Notes: generated by a model not told the origin, from the sequence alone. Counted from the stretch's first letter, positions 34,914-44,540 are shown. The stretch is 64,000 nt of DNA from an uncultured Bacteroides sp. (GCA_949296415.1 CASFQC010000001.1:62001-126000); one strand, 5' to 3'. Made by a program: numbers and translations.

Positions 34914-36941
34914 TTATATGTCTTGTCTGCCGGATGCGGACGTGCCTGCATGCCCGTCTTCCTCCGGCCCTTCGTGTTGCGTTACGGGTGTGATTCTCCG
35001 TTCTGCGGACTTCCTGCGGTTTATGATGAGGGGCACGCGCTCCACCACAGTCACCGAAGTGTCCAGGCCCAAAGCTTTCGGCTCGTCCACACCTATCCTC
35101 CTTATGATGGCGTAGAGGGTCATCAGCAGGTTCTGCCGGCGGTTGTGCGAGTCTTCGGGGTAGTAGATGCGATGTATCAGGATGAAGCGGAAGTCTCCCG
35201 CTATGCCATGCTTGTGCAGCGAGGGGTAGCTGCTGGTAAGCTCCAGCCGGCCCTGCGCCACAAGGTCTTCCACTATCTGACGAAGGTAGATGCTCACACG
35301 CGGCTCTATCATGAAACCTATGTACAGCCTCACGCTGTAGAGGGTGTCGGGCACCAGCATCTTGCAGTCATACTCCAGCGTGTCGGGGGCGTCGGTATAT
35401 TCCAGATGGAAGAGCCAGTAGTGGTCGGCGCGCTTGGGCTGCTTGTTGATGATGGAGTAAAGCAGCTTGTCGTCCACGTCGCCCTCAATATGCGCGTGGT
35501 TGATGTATATCAGGTTCGAGGCATACTTGGGTATGGAAGTGTCGGCCTTGATGTCGGCCAGTATGCCGTAGTAGTCGCTCAGCTTCCTGAAGGTCATATG
35601 GCGGCGGCGTATGCGCTGGGCTCCCACCCACACAAACATGATGAAACACAGCATGCCGGCCATGAGCAAGGTAAACCATCCGCCTGCAGCGAACTTCGAC
35701 AGGTTGGCCGCCAGGAATATGCCCTCCACCACCACATACATGCCCAGAAAACACATCACCACGGCACGCGGCGCCCCCTTCATGCGCAGGTAGAAGGCCA
35801 GCAGCAGAGTGGTCATCAGCATGGTGATGGTGATGGCCAGGCCGTAAGCGGCCTCCATGTGGATGGAGTCTCTGAACAGGAGCACCGTAACCACCACGCC
35901 CACGTACATGCAACTGTTTATGGAGGGAATGTAGAGCTGGCCTTTCACGTTGGTGGGGTGCTTGATGCGCATGCGCGGCCAGAACTTCAGGTTCATGGCC
36001 TCGCTCAGTATGGAGAAGGAGCCGCTGATGAGCGCCTGGCTGGCCACGATGGCCGCACCAGTGGCCATGATGATGGCCGGCACCAGCAACGGACGGGGCA
36101 CTATGGCGTAAAAAGGATTGGACACTTCGGCGGCCGTACCGGCGTGGGTCAGCACCCAGGCCCCTTGTCCCAGATAATTCAATATGAGCATCAGTTTGAC
36201 GAACAGCCAGCTCACGGTGATGTTGCGGCGTCCGCAGTGGCCTAAGTCAGAATACAGCGCTTCGGCTCCCGTAGTGCAGAGGAACACGGCGCCCAGCACC
36301 AGGAACCAACCCGGACTGCAGACCAGCAACCTGATGGCATAGTAGGGGTTGAATGCCTTGAGCACTTCCGGACAGCGAATCAGAGCCGCCGTGCCCAGCA
36401 TGCCCAGCATGAGGAACCACAGCAACATGAAGGTGCCAAAGCCGCGTCCTATGTTCTCCGTACCGAAACGCTGGATGAAGAACACCATCGTGATAACGGC
36501 CACAGACAACGGCAGCACGGGGGGCGCGGAACTGAACTCCTCCAGGCCCTCAATGGCCGAAACCACCGTCATGGCGGGCGTTATCACTCCGTCGGCCAAC
36601 AAGGCCGCCGCGCCCACTATGGCTATGCCGTATATCCACCTCCGCCGGTGCCTGCGCAGCAGGGCGTAGAGTGCCAGTATGCCGCCTTCGCCGTTGTTGT
36701 CGGCACGGAGGGCTATCATCACATACTTCACCGTGGTCTGCAAGGTCAGTGTCCAGATAATACAGGAAATGGCGCCTATGACGTAAGGCTCCGTCATGGC
36801 CTCGCCCGTATGGACGATAGCCTTCATCACATAGAGCGGCGACGTGCCTATGTCGCCAAAGACGATGCCCAACGTGACGAGCATCCCGGCCAGCCCGAGC
36901 TTGTTCATGTCGCGCGCCGGGCCTTGCGTTAGATTTGCCAT
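34914..36941 (-). CDS. kup: KUP-family potassium uptake transporter
   Basis: Proton-coupled K+ importer in the inner membrane. 675 residues from MANLTQGPARDMNKLG (base 36941); the frame is open further upstream but those residues are unlike the family and run over the promoter. The signature VTLGIVFGDIGTSPLYV opens the first helix, and about twelve hydrophobic helices fill residues 20-460; WTLTLQTTVKYVMIALRADNNGEGG is typical. The last 200 residues form the soluble C-terminal domain. It is the first gene of the minus-strand operon with lpdA, the zinc-ribbon gene and dacB. Confidence 0.94.
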   Translation of the reverse strand: MANLTQGPARDMNKLGLAGMLVTLGIVFGDIGTSPLYVMKAIVHTGEAMTEPYVIGAISCIIWTLTLQTTVKYVMIALRADNNGEGGILALYALLRRHRRRWIYGIAIVGAAALLADGVITPAMTVVSAIEGLEEFSSAPPVLPLSVAVITMVFFIQRFGTENIGRGFGTFMLLWFLMLGMLGTAALIRCPEVLKAFNPYYAIRLLVCSPGWFLVLGAVFLCTTGAEALYSDLGHCGRRNITVSWLFVKLMLILNYLGQGAWVLTHAGTAAEVSNPFYAIVPRPLLVPAIIMATGAAIVASQALISGSFSILSEAMNLKFWPRMRIKHPTNVKGQLYIPSINSCMYVGVVVTVLLFRDSIHMEAAYGLAITITMLMTTLLLAFYLRMKGAPRAVVMCFLGMYVVVEGIFLAANLSKFAAGGWFTLLMAGMLCFIMFVWVGAQRIRRRHMTFRKLSDYYGILADIKADTSIPKYASNLIYINHAHIEGDVDDKLLYSIINKQPKRADHYWLFHLEYTDAPDTLEYDCKMLVPDTLYSVRLYIGFMIEPRVSIYLRQIVEDLVAQGRLELTSSYPSLHKHGIAGDFRFILIHRIYYPEDSHNRRQNLLMTLYAIIRRIGVDEPKALGLDTSVTVVERVPLIINRRKSAERRITPVTQHEGPEEDGHAGTSASGRQDI

Positions 36942-37031
36942 AAAGATTTTATAATGTGGTTCATTCTCTTTTCCCGTCCCGAAGCCTGCGCCCCGTAAGC
37001 GCATCCGGGGACAAGAAACCAATTGACGCCG

Positions 37032-37063
37032 CAAAATTAGGACTTGCTTTCGGTATAGACAAA
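37032..37063 (-). promoter_or_regulatory. Promoter of the kup operon
   Basis: On the minus strand: TTTG (37060-37063), 20-base spacer, TAATTTTG (37032-37039). Exact fit to the TTTG-N19/21-TAnnTTTG pattern, giving a leader of about 85 bases. Confidence 0.75.
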
Positions 37064-37149
37064 AGATATGGAGAAAAAGTGGGTCCAAAGAAAAGGCGGG
37101 CAGCTCAGCGTTAATAAGTGTGAACTTACAGATAGTGAGACAAAAAAGC

Positions 37150-37163
37150 GTTACATTTGTAAC
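37150..37163 (+). promoter_or_regulatory. Palindromic promoter site of the GH89 gene
   Basis: GTTACA-TT-TGTAAC is a perfect dyad that contains the -7 element TACATTTG (37152-37159). A regulator binding this dyad would cover the promoter. The predicted leader is about 185 bases. Confidence 0.5.
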
Positions 37164-37233
37164 CATTCTGAACATTCCAATATAAACATCTCCACAAAAT
37201 CCCCCCTACAGGGGTTCCGGAGAAGAAGCTTCC

Positions 37234-37296
37234 GGAAGCCTGTGTCCGAGGAAAGGCAGGCGGCAACGCCCGTACAGCCACAAGACACAGGCTTCC
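37234..37296. repeat. Hairpin in the GH89 leader
   Basis: 13-bp inverted repeat GGAAGCCTGTGTC (37234-37246) and GACACAGGCTTCC (37284-37296) around a 37-base loop. A smaller CCCC-CTACA-GGGG stem sits just upstream at 37203-37214. Confidence 0.6.
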
Positions 37297-37347
37297 TATG
37301 GGCTTCCGGCCATACAACGCAGCCATAAACGTAACCTTACAGGAAAT

Positions 37348-39516
37348 ATGAAAGCAAAAAGACTACTCATGCTCATCGTCTTCTGCCTCACGGCGGGAAC
37401 TGCTGCCCTGCCGGCCAATCCGGTAAAAGGACTGCTGGAACGCATAGATCCGGGAGCTTCCGGAAAATTCGTCATCGAACTGGAAAAGGGCGGACGCGAC
37501 TTCTTCGAACTGGACCAGAAAGGGAAGAAGGTAGTGGTGCGCGGAAACACCTACGTGAACATAGCCGCCGGACTGAACTGGTATCTGAAGTATTATGCCG
37601 GGATACACCTGACCTGGAACGGCATGACGGCCACCCTGCCCGACGTGCTGCCGCCCGTGACGGAACCGTTGCGCAAGGAAACGGACCTCGGCCTGCGCTA
37701 TGACTTCAACTACTGCACGTTCAGCTACTCCATGCCCTTCTGGGACTGGGAACGGTGGGAGAAGGAAATAGACTGGATGGCCCTGCACGGCATCAACCTG
37801 CCGCTGGCCGCCACAGGCATGGAGTGCGTGTGGCGCAACGTACTGTTCAGGCTGGGCTATAGCAAAGAGGAAGTGGACAGCTTCATCGCCGGACCCGCAT
37901 TCCTGGCCTGGTGGGCCATGAACAATCTGGAAGGATGGGGAGGCCCCCTGCCCGACTCCTGGTACGACCGGCAGGAAGCCTTGCAGAAGAAGATACTGAA
38001 ACGAATGAAGGAATATGGCATAAAACCCGTGCTGCCGGGATACAGCGGCATGGTGCCCAACAACGCCGGCGCACGACTGGGACTGGACGTGGACAAGCCC
38101 AAAGACTGGAACGGATTCACCCGCCCCGCATTCCTCAATCCCACCGACCCCCGATATGCCGAGATAGCCGGCCTGTACTATGAAGAACAGGAGAAGCTGT
38201 TCGGAAAAGCCGACTACTATTCCATGGATCCCTTCCACGAACTGGCGGACGCAGGCAAGACGGACTTCGACGCCGCCGGACAGGCCATAATGGCCGCCAT
38301 GAAGAAGGCCAACCCCAAAGCCGTATGGGTGGTACAGGGATGGACAGAGAACCCGCGCCCGGAGATGATGGAAAACCTCAAGAGCGGCGACCTGCTGATA
38401 CTGGACCTCTTCAGCGAATGCCGGCCCATGTGGGGCATTCCCTCCATATGGAAGCGTGACGAAGGCTACGGAAAACACCAGTGGCTGTTCTGCATGCTGG
38501 AGAATTTCGGAGCCAACGTAGGACTGCACGGACGTATGGACCAGCTGCTCGACAACTTCTACCAGACCAAGGACAACCCGCTGGCAGCACATCTCAAAGG
38601 CATAGGACTCACCATGGAAGGCTCGGAGAACAACCCCGTAATGTTCGAGCTGATGTGCGAGCTGCCTTGGAGGGAAGAGAAGTTCACCAAGGAGGAATGG
38701 CTGGAAGACTACATCTTCGCACGCTACGGCACACGCGACCCGAAGCTGCTGGAGGCATGGCTCATCCTGGCCAACGGCATATACAACTGCCCGGCAGGCA
38801 ACAACCAGCAAGGTCCCCACGAATCCATATTCTGCGGACGGCCGTCAATGAACAACTTCCAGGTAAGCAGCTGGTCAAAAATGGAAAACTACTATGACCC
38901 CACCTCCACCGCCCGCGCAGCCAGACTGATGCTGGAGGTGGCCGACAGATACCGGGGGAACAACAACTTTGAATACGACCTGACAGACATCGTGCGGCAG
39001 GCGCTGGCCGACGAGGGACGCATCACCTACAACCGAGCCATAGCCGACTTCAAGAGCTTCGACAAAGAAAGCTTCCGGAAAGACTCCCGCCGCTTCCTCC
39101 GGCTGCTCCTCCTGCAGGACAGCCTGCTGGCCACACGCCAGGAGTTCTGCGTAGGCACATGGATAGCCCGGGCACGCGATGCGGGCGTCACCCCCGAAGA
39201 AAAAGACCTGTACGAATGGAATGCACGCACACAAATCACCACCTGGGGAAACCGTTACTGCGCCGACAAAGGCGGACTGCGCGACTATGCGCACAAGGAA
39301 TGGAACGGCCTGCTCAAGGACTTCTACTACAAGCGTTGGGAAGCCTGGTGGGACATGCTGCAGGATGTCATCGACGGCAAGGGCAAGCTGAAGGACATAG
39401 ACTGGTATGCCATGGAAGAGCCATGGACCAAGGCGCACAACCCCTACCCTTCCGCACCCCAAGGCAACGTGACAGACGTGGCCAAGGCCGTATTCCACGA
39501 AGCTTTCGGCCAGTGA
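37348..39516 (+). CDS. Secreted alpha-N-acetylglucosaminidase, GH89
   Basis: Related to human NAGLU; removes terminal alpha-GlcNAc, for example from gastric-type mucin or heparan fragments. 722 residues. Signal peptide MKAKRLLMLIVFCLTAGTAALPA. The N-terminal NAGLU domain (about 25-110) is followed by the catalytic barrel: DLGLRYDFNYCTFSYSMPFW, WDWERWEKEIDWMALHGIN, LPLAATGMECVWRN, LPGYSGMVPNNAG and YYSMDPFHELADAG, all strong family fingerprints. A C-terminal helical domain (RAARLMLEVADRYRG, EWNGLLKDFYYKRW) completes it. The gene has its own promoter and a strong terminator, so it is monocistronic. Assignment is firm. Confidence 0.95.
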   Translation: MKAKRLLMLIVFCLTAGTAALPANPVKGLLERIDPGASGKFVIELEKGGRDFFELDQKGKKVVVRGNTYVNIAAGLNWYLKYYAGIHLTWNGMTATLPDVLPPVTEPLRKETDLGLRYDFNYCTFSYSMPFWDWERWEKEIDWMALHGINLPLAATGMECVWRNVLFRLGYSKEEVDSFIAGPAFLAWWAMNNLEGWGGPLPDSWYDRQEALQKKILKRMKEYGIKPVLPGYSGMVPNNAGARLGLDVDKPKDWNGFTRPAFLNPTDPRYAEIAGLYYEEQEKLFGKADYYSMDPFHELADAGKTDFDAAGQAIMAAMKKANPKAVWVVQGWTENPRPEMMENLKSGDLLILDLFSECRPMWGIPSIWKRDEGYGKHQWLFCMLENFGANVGLHGRMDQLLDNFYQTKDNPLAAHLKGIGLTMEGSENNPVMFELMCELPWREEKFTKEEWLEDYIFARYGTRDPKLLEAWLILANGIYNCPAGNNQQGPHESIFCGRPSMNNFQVSSWSKMENYYDPTSTARAARLMLEVADRYRGNNNFEYDLTDIVRQALADEGRITYNRAIADFKSFDKESFRKDSRRFLRLLLLQDSLLATRQEFCVGTWIARARDAGVTPEEKDLYEWNARTQITTWGNRYCADKGGLRDYAHKEWNGLLKDFYYKRWEAWWDMLQDVIDGKGKLKDIDWYAMEEPWTKAHNPYPSAPQGNVTDVAKAVFHEAFGQ

Positions 39517-39550
39517 CGCCGGCCACCACATACCCCACATAAGTCCAAGG

Positions 39551-39593
39551 GGGGGGATGAAAAGCGGAAAACCGCCTTTCATCCCCCCTTTGT
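39551..39593 (+). terminator. Intrinsic terminator after GH89
   Basis: GGGGGGATGAAAAGCGG with a complementary right arm (39573-39588) around an AAAA loop, then TTTGTT. One base bulge in the stem. Confidence 0.85.
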
Positions 39594-39626
39594 TCCGTCT
39601 CTTGTCCTTTCAAGAAAAACAGCTTC

Positions 39627-40802
39627 TTACCTCACGCCTTTCATCTCCACATACTTCCGGAACCGCTCCAGCCCTTCGGCCAGCCGGGATTGCGGACAGG
39701 CTATGTTCCAACGCATGAAGCCCTCACCGTCGGGACCGTACATGGTGCCTGCGTTCAGCCACAGGTGCGCCTCTGCCATAAGCTCGTGCTCCAGTTCTTC
39801 GGAGGAGAGATGCAGGGCCGAACAGTCCATCCACACCAGGTAAGTGCCCTCCAGTTCGGCTATGGGAAATCCGGACAGGTGCTCGCGGCAATATCCGGCC
39901 ATGTAACGGTAGTTCCCGGCAAGGTAAGCGTTGAGCTGGTCCAGCCAGTCCTCGCTCTCGTTATAGGCAGCCATCAGGGCCAGCACGCCGAAAGGATTCA
40001 CATCGCACACCTCGTTTATGTTTATGGCACGGTCAATCTTCTGCAGCCGCTCTTCGTCGGCACAGATAATGTTGGCAATCTGCAGTCCGGCCATGTTGAA
40101 CGCCTTTGTGGGCGAATTGCAAGTCACACTGTTGTGCAGGAAGCTGTCCGACAGGGACGCGAAGGGAGTGTACACATGTCCCGGCTGCACCAGTTCGCAA
40201 TGGATTTCGTCGGCCACCACCAGCACGCCGTGACGCAGGCAGATGTCGCCCATGCGTTGCAGTTCCCCGCGTGTCCATACCCTTCCGGCCGGATTGTGAG
40301 GATTGCACAAGATGAAGAGCTTCACGTCAGGGTCGGCAACCTTGGCCTCAAAGTCGTCGAAATCTATGTGGTAGGTCTTTCCGTCGAAAACCAGATGGTT
40401 GTACACCACCTCGCATCCGTTGTTGCGTATGGAGGAGAAGAAGCAGTTGTACACCGGCGTCTGGATAAGCACCTTGTCGCCGGGCCGGGTGAACGCCTTT
40501 ATAATGACCGACAGCGCCGGAACCACGCCCGACGTATAGAGCATCCATTCCTTGCGTATGCCTTGCCATCCGTGACGGCGTCCGAACCAGGAGATGACAG
40601 CCTGATAATATTCGTCGGGCACACGGGTATAGCCGAACACGCCATGGCGTACCCTGCGCTCCAGCGCTTCGGTTATGGCAGGCGCCACACGGAAATCCAT
40701 ATCAGCCACCCACATGGGCAGCACTTCAGGGTCTTGTGCCGAGTCCCACTTCACAGAGTTGGTGCCACGGCGGGAAATGAGTTCATCGAAATTGTAATGC
40801 AT
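39627..40802 (-). CDS. MalY/PatB-type cystathionine beta-lyase
   Basis: PLP aminotransferase-fold enzyme of 391 residues that cleaves C-S bonds, releasing homocysteine, pyruvate and ammonia. VLPMWVADMDFRVAPAI near the N-terminus, VLIQTPVYNCFF, LFILCNPHNPAGRVW (PLP-binding Asn), VVADEIHCEL (Asp of the cofactor pyridine) and SPTKAFNMAGLQ with PLP Lys233 are standard for the MalY/PatB group. GDKVLIQTPVYN is the substrate region. The next gene downstream of its promoter region, the MATE exporter, is on the same strand with a gap of 34 bases, so they may be co-transcribed. Confidence 0.92.
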   Translation of the reverse strand: MHYNFDELISRRGTNSVKWDSAQDPEVLPMWVADMDFRVAPAITEALERRVRHGVFGYTRVPDEYYQAVISWFGRRHGWQGIRKEWMLYTSGVVPALSVIIKAFTRPGDKVLIQTPVYNCFFSSIRNNGCEVVYNHLVFDGKTYHIDFDDFEAKVADPDVKLFILCNPHNPAGRVWTRGELQRMGDICLRHGVLVVADEIHCELVQPGHVYTPFASLSDSFLHNSVTCNSPTKAFNMAGLQIANIICADEERLQKIDRAININEVCDVNPFGVLALMAAYNESEDWLDQLNAYLAGNYRYMAGYCREHLSGFPIAELEGTYLVWMDCSALHLSSEELEHELMAEAHLWLNAGTMYGPDGEGFMRWNIACPQSRLAEGLERFRKYVEMKGVR

Positions 40803-40836
40803 GGGATTTTATTAGGGATTAGGATTTTTTCTACAG

Positions 40837-42270
40837 TCAGGAACCGGCAAACAGTGTCCTTCTCATCCACCGGCCTCCTTTCAGACGCCACAGGAATATG
40901 ACGCCACGGAAGCACAGTTCTATGCACATGGCCAGCCACACTCCCTGCAAGCCCATGTGCGGCGCGAGCAGGAAAGCCAGTGTGAGGCGCACCCCCCACA
41001 TGCTGAGCAGGTTCATCACAGCCGGGACAAAGGTGTCGCCCGCGCCCACAAACACTCCGTAGGCCACAATGGAAGCGGCGAACATCGGCTCGGCAAAGGC
41101 CTCAATGCGCAGCACGGACACGCCCAGGTCCAGCACTTCGGGCACGGGAGTCATGATGCCTATCATCAGCGGGGCGGCCACATACATCACCACGCCCATG
41201 AAGGTCATCACCCCCATGCCCATGAGCACCGTGATGCGGGCAAAGCGTCGGGTCAGCTCCTTGCGTCCGGCGCCCAGGCTCTGTCCCGTAAGGGTGGTGG
41301 CAGCGTCGGCCACCCCGTATCCGGGCATGTAGCACAGGCTCTCGGCCGTGATGCCGAACGCATTGGCGGCTATGGCTATGGTGCCCAGCGGAGCCACGAT
41401 GACGGTGGTCATAATCTGCGCCCCGCACATCACCATGCGCTCGCAACCCATGGGCAGACTGATGCGCAAGGCGTTGCGCAGACAGGATGCCGTAGGAAGG
41501 AAGCGTCCCCGGTCGTGCGTCAGCCTGAGCTCGGGCGAGCGGAAGCACAGGAACCACAGCATGAGTGCGGCCGTCACCACGATGGCCAGTGCCGTGCCCA
41601 GGGCCGCACCGGCCACGCCCAGCCCCGCGCCGGGAAGGGGAAGTTCCAGTCCGCCCACGTGCACCGTGCGTGTGGGGAATATGAGTAAGGTGTTGAACAC
41701 CACGTCAAGCAGACACATCATGATGTTCAGCGCGCTCGGTATGTACATGTTGCCGCTGCTGCGCAGCATGCCGCTGGCCAGCACGTTGAGCTGGAAGGCG
41801 GGAAGGGAAAGGATGAAGATAAGGAAGTATACCGAAGCGTTGTCCGTAATGTCGGCGCCGCCGCCCAGCCAGCGGGGAAGCGGGCCGCTCACCATACAGC
41901 CGACCGCCGTAAGCGCCAGACTGAACGCCAGCGTGGCCAGCAGGGCCTGACGGAGCACCGCACGTGCGCCGGCTATGTCCTTGCCGCCCAGCAGATGGGC
42001 CACCTGGACCGAAAAGCCCGTGGCGGCGGAAGAGCACATGCCCATGAACAGCCAGGTGGTGGTGGACATCAGCCCGATGGAGGCCGAGGCTTCCGCACCC
42101 AGGCTGCCCACCATGGAGGCGTCGATGTACTGCATCACGATGGACGACAGCTGTGCCATGATGGAGGGTATGCTGAGCTGCACCGTAAGGTTGAGCTGCT
42201 GGCGCAAGGTCATGGGCTGTCCGTTACGGATAAGCAGCAGCAGTTCGTTTGCTTTCTTCTTGCCTAACAT
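40837..42270 (-). CDS. MATE-family multidrug exporter
   Basis: Na+ or H+ driven exporter in the inner membrane, 477 residues with about twelve helices in two halves. First half: LSIPSIMAQLSSIVMQYIDASMVGSLG, GLMSTTTWLFMGMCSSAATGFSVQVAHLLGG (each part of the family signature); second half: LRISLPMGCERMVMCGAQIMT and GYGVADAATTLTGQSLGAG. The usual length of about 450-480 fits. The gene precedes the MalY-type lyase in transcription. Substrate is not evident; Bacteroides MATE pumps often export antibiotics or metabolites. Confidence 0.93.
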   Translation of the reverse strand: MLGKKKANELLLLIRNGQPMTLRQQLNLTVQLSIPSIMAQLSSIVMQYIDASMVGSLGAEASASIGLMSTTTWLFMGMCSSAATGFSVQVAHLLGGKDIAGARAVLRQALLATLAFSLALTAVGCMVSGPLPRWLGGGADITDNASVYFLIFILSLPAFQLNVLASGMLRSSGNMYIPSALNIMMCLLDVVFNTLLIFPTRTVHVGGLELPLPGAGLGVAGAALGTALAIVVTAALMLWFLCFRSPELRLTHDRGRFLPTASCLRNALRISLPMGCERMVMCGAQIMTTVIVAPLGTIAIAANAFGITAESLCYMPGYGVADAATTLTGQSLGAGRKELTRRFARITVLMGMGVMTFMGVVMYVAAPLMIGIMTPVPEVLDLGVSVLRIEAFAEPMFAASIVAYGVFVGAGDTFVPAVMNLLSMWGVRLTLAFLLAPHMGLQGVWLAMCIELCFRGVIFLWRLKGGRWMRRTLFAGS

Positions 42271-42306
42271 CGCTTGTCTTTGTATATTGGGGTCCTATTC
42301 AGCCTG

Positions 42307-42314
42307 CAAAGATA
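42307..42314 (-). promoter_or_regulatory. -7 promoter element of the MATE gene
   Basis: Minus strand TATCTTTG, 36 bases before the start at 42270. No -33 box at normal spacing. Confidence 0.5.
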
Positions 42315-42325
42315 CGGCGTTTCTT

Positions 42326-44206
42326 TCAAATGCCGATACGGATACCACCCAAGAAGGTGGCCTTGGGCATGGGATAGCCCGCCATAATCTCGTAATGCTG
42401 TCCCAGCAGGTTCTCTCCGCGCACAAACAGCGAGGCGTAGGGGCAGAGGCGGAAGCTGGCGCGGAGGTTCCACAGCACGAAGTCTTCGGTCGCGGCAGGG
42501 GCGGTCTCCGTAGCCAGGGCGGTGTACAGCCCTTTGACGTACTGCAGTCCGGTGGACACGGTCCAGCGTCCTTGCCGGAAGCCTGCCCCGACATAGAGTT
42601 TGTGCTGCGGGGCGGAGAGCACAGGATTTTCCATATGCGTCCAGCTGTAGTTAGCGTCCGCCCTCCAGTGCGGGCCGATGCGCCAGGCGGCGTCGGCCTC
42701 CACGCCCCAGTTCTTTATGCGTCCGCTGTTCACGTTCAGCGGACGGCCGTCCGCACGGGAGGTCATTATCAGGTTGTCGCCTTCTATGTAGTAGAGGTTG
42801 GCGCCATAGGTCAGCGCGCCGTCCCACAGCCGCTGGCTGTAGGACAGTTCGTAGCTCATCAGCCGTTCGGGCTTCAGGTCGGGGTTCTGGGGCGGGAACA
42901 TGTACATCTCCCTTATGGTAGGATTGCGGAAACCCTTGCTCACCATGGCCTTCAGCCGGGCCTGCCGGGGAAGGCTCACGGACAGTCCGCCCTGGGGCAC
43001 CAGCTCGTTGCCGGTGTGCGAGTGGTGGTCGGCGCGCAGCCCCAGGTCAAGCGACAGGAAGCCGCCCAGGTCCTGGCTCAGGTCCACGTATCCGGCCACC
43101 TCGTCCTGCGTCTTGTCCGTGCCGGGGATGCGCCGCCCGTCGGCCACAGCCACGTTCCACGACTCGCCGCCGAAGTGCTGGTAGTCCACGCCCACGGTGA
43201 GGCGGTTGCCCCGGAACAGCGAAGCACTCTGATACCAGGACAGCCCCATCATGAGGTCTTTGCTGTGGAACAGCGACTCCTGCGGCTGTTCTCCGGGATG
43301 GTATCCGTCGTTTATCTTGTGCCGTCCCCAGTTATAGTAGAAGCCCAGCGCGCCCGATGTGCGCCGGTAGCGATTCTCCAGCATGGCCGATGCCATGCCC
43401 CGGGTGACGCGCGAGTCATTGTCCAGCAAGGGATTGTAGGTTTCTCCGGGGTTGGAGGCGTTGAAGTGGGTCACGTTCACGTCGCCCCACAGACGCCAGT
43501 GTTCCGTGAGGTCGTAACTCAGCTTGGCATAGCCGCCATATTGCTCAAAGGGCATGTCGGGACGGTGTCCGTCTGTACGCCCGTAAGAGGCCGACACGGT
43601 GCCTCCCCACCGTCCTTGCCTCACGCGGCCGGAAGCTTCGGCCTGCACGGTGCCGTAGGAGCCTACACCCACGGTGGCATCGGCCTCCACGCCGTCCGTC
43701 CCCATCTGTCGGGTCACGATGTTCACCACTCCGCCCATGGCATTGGAGCCGTAGAGCACCGAGGCCGGTCCGCGCAGCACTTCCACGCGCTCGGCCATCA
43801 TGGTCTGGCAGGCGTCGGCTATGGGATGGCCGAACAGCCCCATGTATTGCGGATGTCCGTCAATGAGCACCAGCATCTGTGCATTGCCCGACAGTCCGCG
43901 CAGGCTCAGCCCGCCCGCCGCACCGGTGGACACACCGTAGCCCATCACTCCGCGTGAGGTGACAAACAGACCCGGCACCTGCTCGGACAGCACAGGCAAC
44001 AGGGAAGGCTGGTAACGGTCCTCCAGTTCCGGTCTGTCCACCACAGACACGGTCATGGGCAGATGGCGCACATCGGTGGCCAGGCGTGCGCCCGTCACCA
44101 CCACTTCGTCCAGTTCGCGGACGCGGTCCGGTGCCAGCGTGTCGGCCGGCACATGCTCTGCCGAAGCCGCCACAGGCAGCAGACAGCAGACAAGAAGAGA
44201 TAGCAT
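42326..44206 (-). CDS. TonB-dependent outer membrane receptor (BtuB-like)
   Basis: 626 residues. Signal peptide MLSLLVCCLLPVAASAEH; a TonB box-like DEVVVTGARL near residue 33; plug domain (about 35-150) with VSVVDRPELEDRY, LLPVLSEQVPGLFVTSRG and RVEVLRGPASVLYGSNAMGGVVNI; then a 22-strand barrel ending ATFLGGIRIGI, the terminal aromatic-poor but typical end. The lack of an N-terminal carboxypeptidase-like domain separates it from SusC proteins and groups it with BtuB/siderophore receptors. No cobalamin riboswitch is seen in the leader. Ligand cannot be assigned. Confidence 0.9.
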   Translation of the reverse strand: MLSLLVCCLLPVAASAEHVPADTLAPDRVRELDEVVVTGARLATDVRHLPMTVSVVDRPELEDRYQPSLLPVLSEQVPGLFVTSRGVMGYGVSTGAAGGLSLRGLSGNAQMLVLIDGHPQYMGLFGHPIADACQTMMAERVEVLRGPASVLYGSNAMGGVVNIVTRQMGTDGVEADATVGVGSYGTVQAEASGRVRQGRWGGTVSASYGRTDGHRPDMPFEQYGGYAKLSYDLTEHWRLWGDVNVTHFNASNPGETYNPLLDNDSRVTRGMASAMLENRYRRTSGALGFYYNWGRHKINDGYHPGEQPQESLFHSKDLMMGLSWYQSASLFRGNRLTVGVDYQHFGGESWNVAVADGRRIPGTDKTQDEVAGYVDLSQDLGGFLSLDLGLRADHHSHTGNELVPQGGLSVSLPRQARLKAMVSKGFRNPTIREMYMFPPQNPDLKPERLMSYELSYSQRLWDGALTYGANLYYIEGDNLIMTSRADGRPLNVNSGRIKNWGVEADAAWRIGPHWRADANYSWTHMENPVLSAPQHKLYVGAGFRQGRWTVSTGLQYVKGLYTALATETAPAATEDFVLWNLRASFRLCPYASLFVRGENLLGQHYEIMAGYPMPKATFLGGIRIGI

Positions 44207-44263
44207 GGTTTTCAGTATATATATTATAATAATATAATGTGTGTATAACTAATTTTATATGTA

Positions 44264-44293
44264 CTTTTTCTTTCGCTTGTCCGAAAGGAAAAG
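44264..44293. repeat. Hairpin element in the leader of the TonB receptor gene
   Basis: CTTTT-T-CTTTCG, loop CTTGTC, CGAAAG-G-AAAAG: nearly perfect stem of 11 bp. I recall very similar sequences as dispersed extragenic repeats in Bacteroides genomes; a search would be needed to prove it. Confidence 0.5.
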
Positions 44294-44427
44294 ATACCAG
44301 AAAGAAAATTGCGATTTAGTGAGCGCAGCATCAAGCTTGCCTGAATGCGGCCGAACGCGAGCAATTTATGCAAAAATCTTTTCTTTTGCATCAAAACAAA
44401 AGAGAAGTGCGTAAAGCAATCCGCCCG

Positions 44428-44459
44428 CAAAGATACGCTTATGGAACATACGCAACAAA
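44428..44459 (-). promoter_or_regulatory. Promoter of the TonB receptor gene
   Basis: Minus strand: TTTG (44456-44459), 20-base spacer, TATCTTTG (44428-44435). Strong match. It gives a long leader of about 215 bases to the start codon at 44206. Confidence 0.75.
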
Positions 44460-44540
44460 GGCAGATTACAGGAAATGCTACCCGAAATACAGAACCGGGG
44501 CGCCATACCGTCTGTAAACCGTTGCGTTACAGCACCGTGG

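Noticed and set aside
44207..44427. Cobalamin riboswitch in the leader of the BtuB-like receptor
   Set aside because: The leader has no GCCACTG B12 box or other riboswitch core on the transcribed strand.
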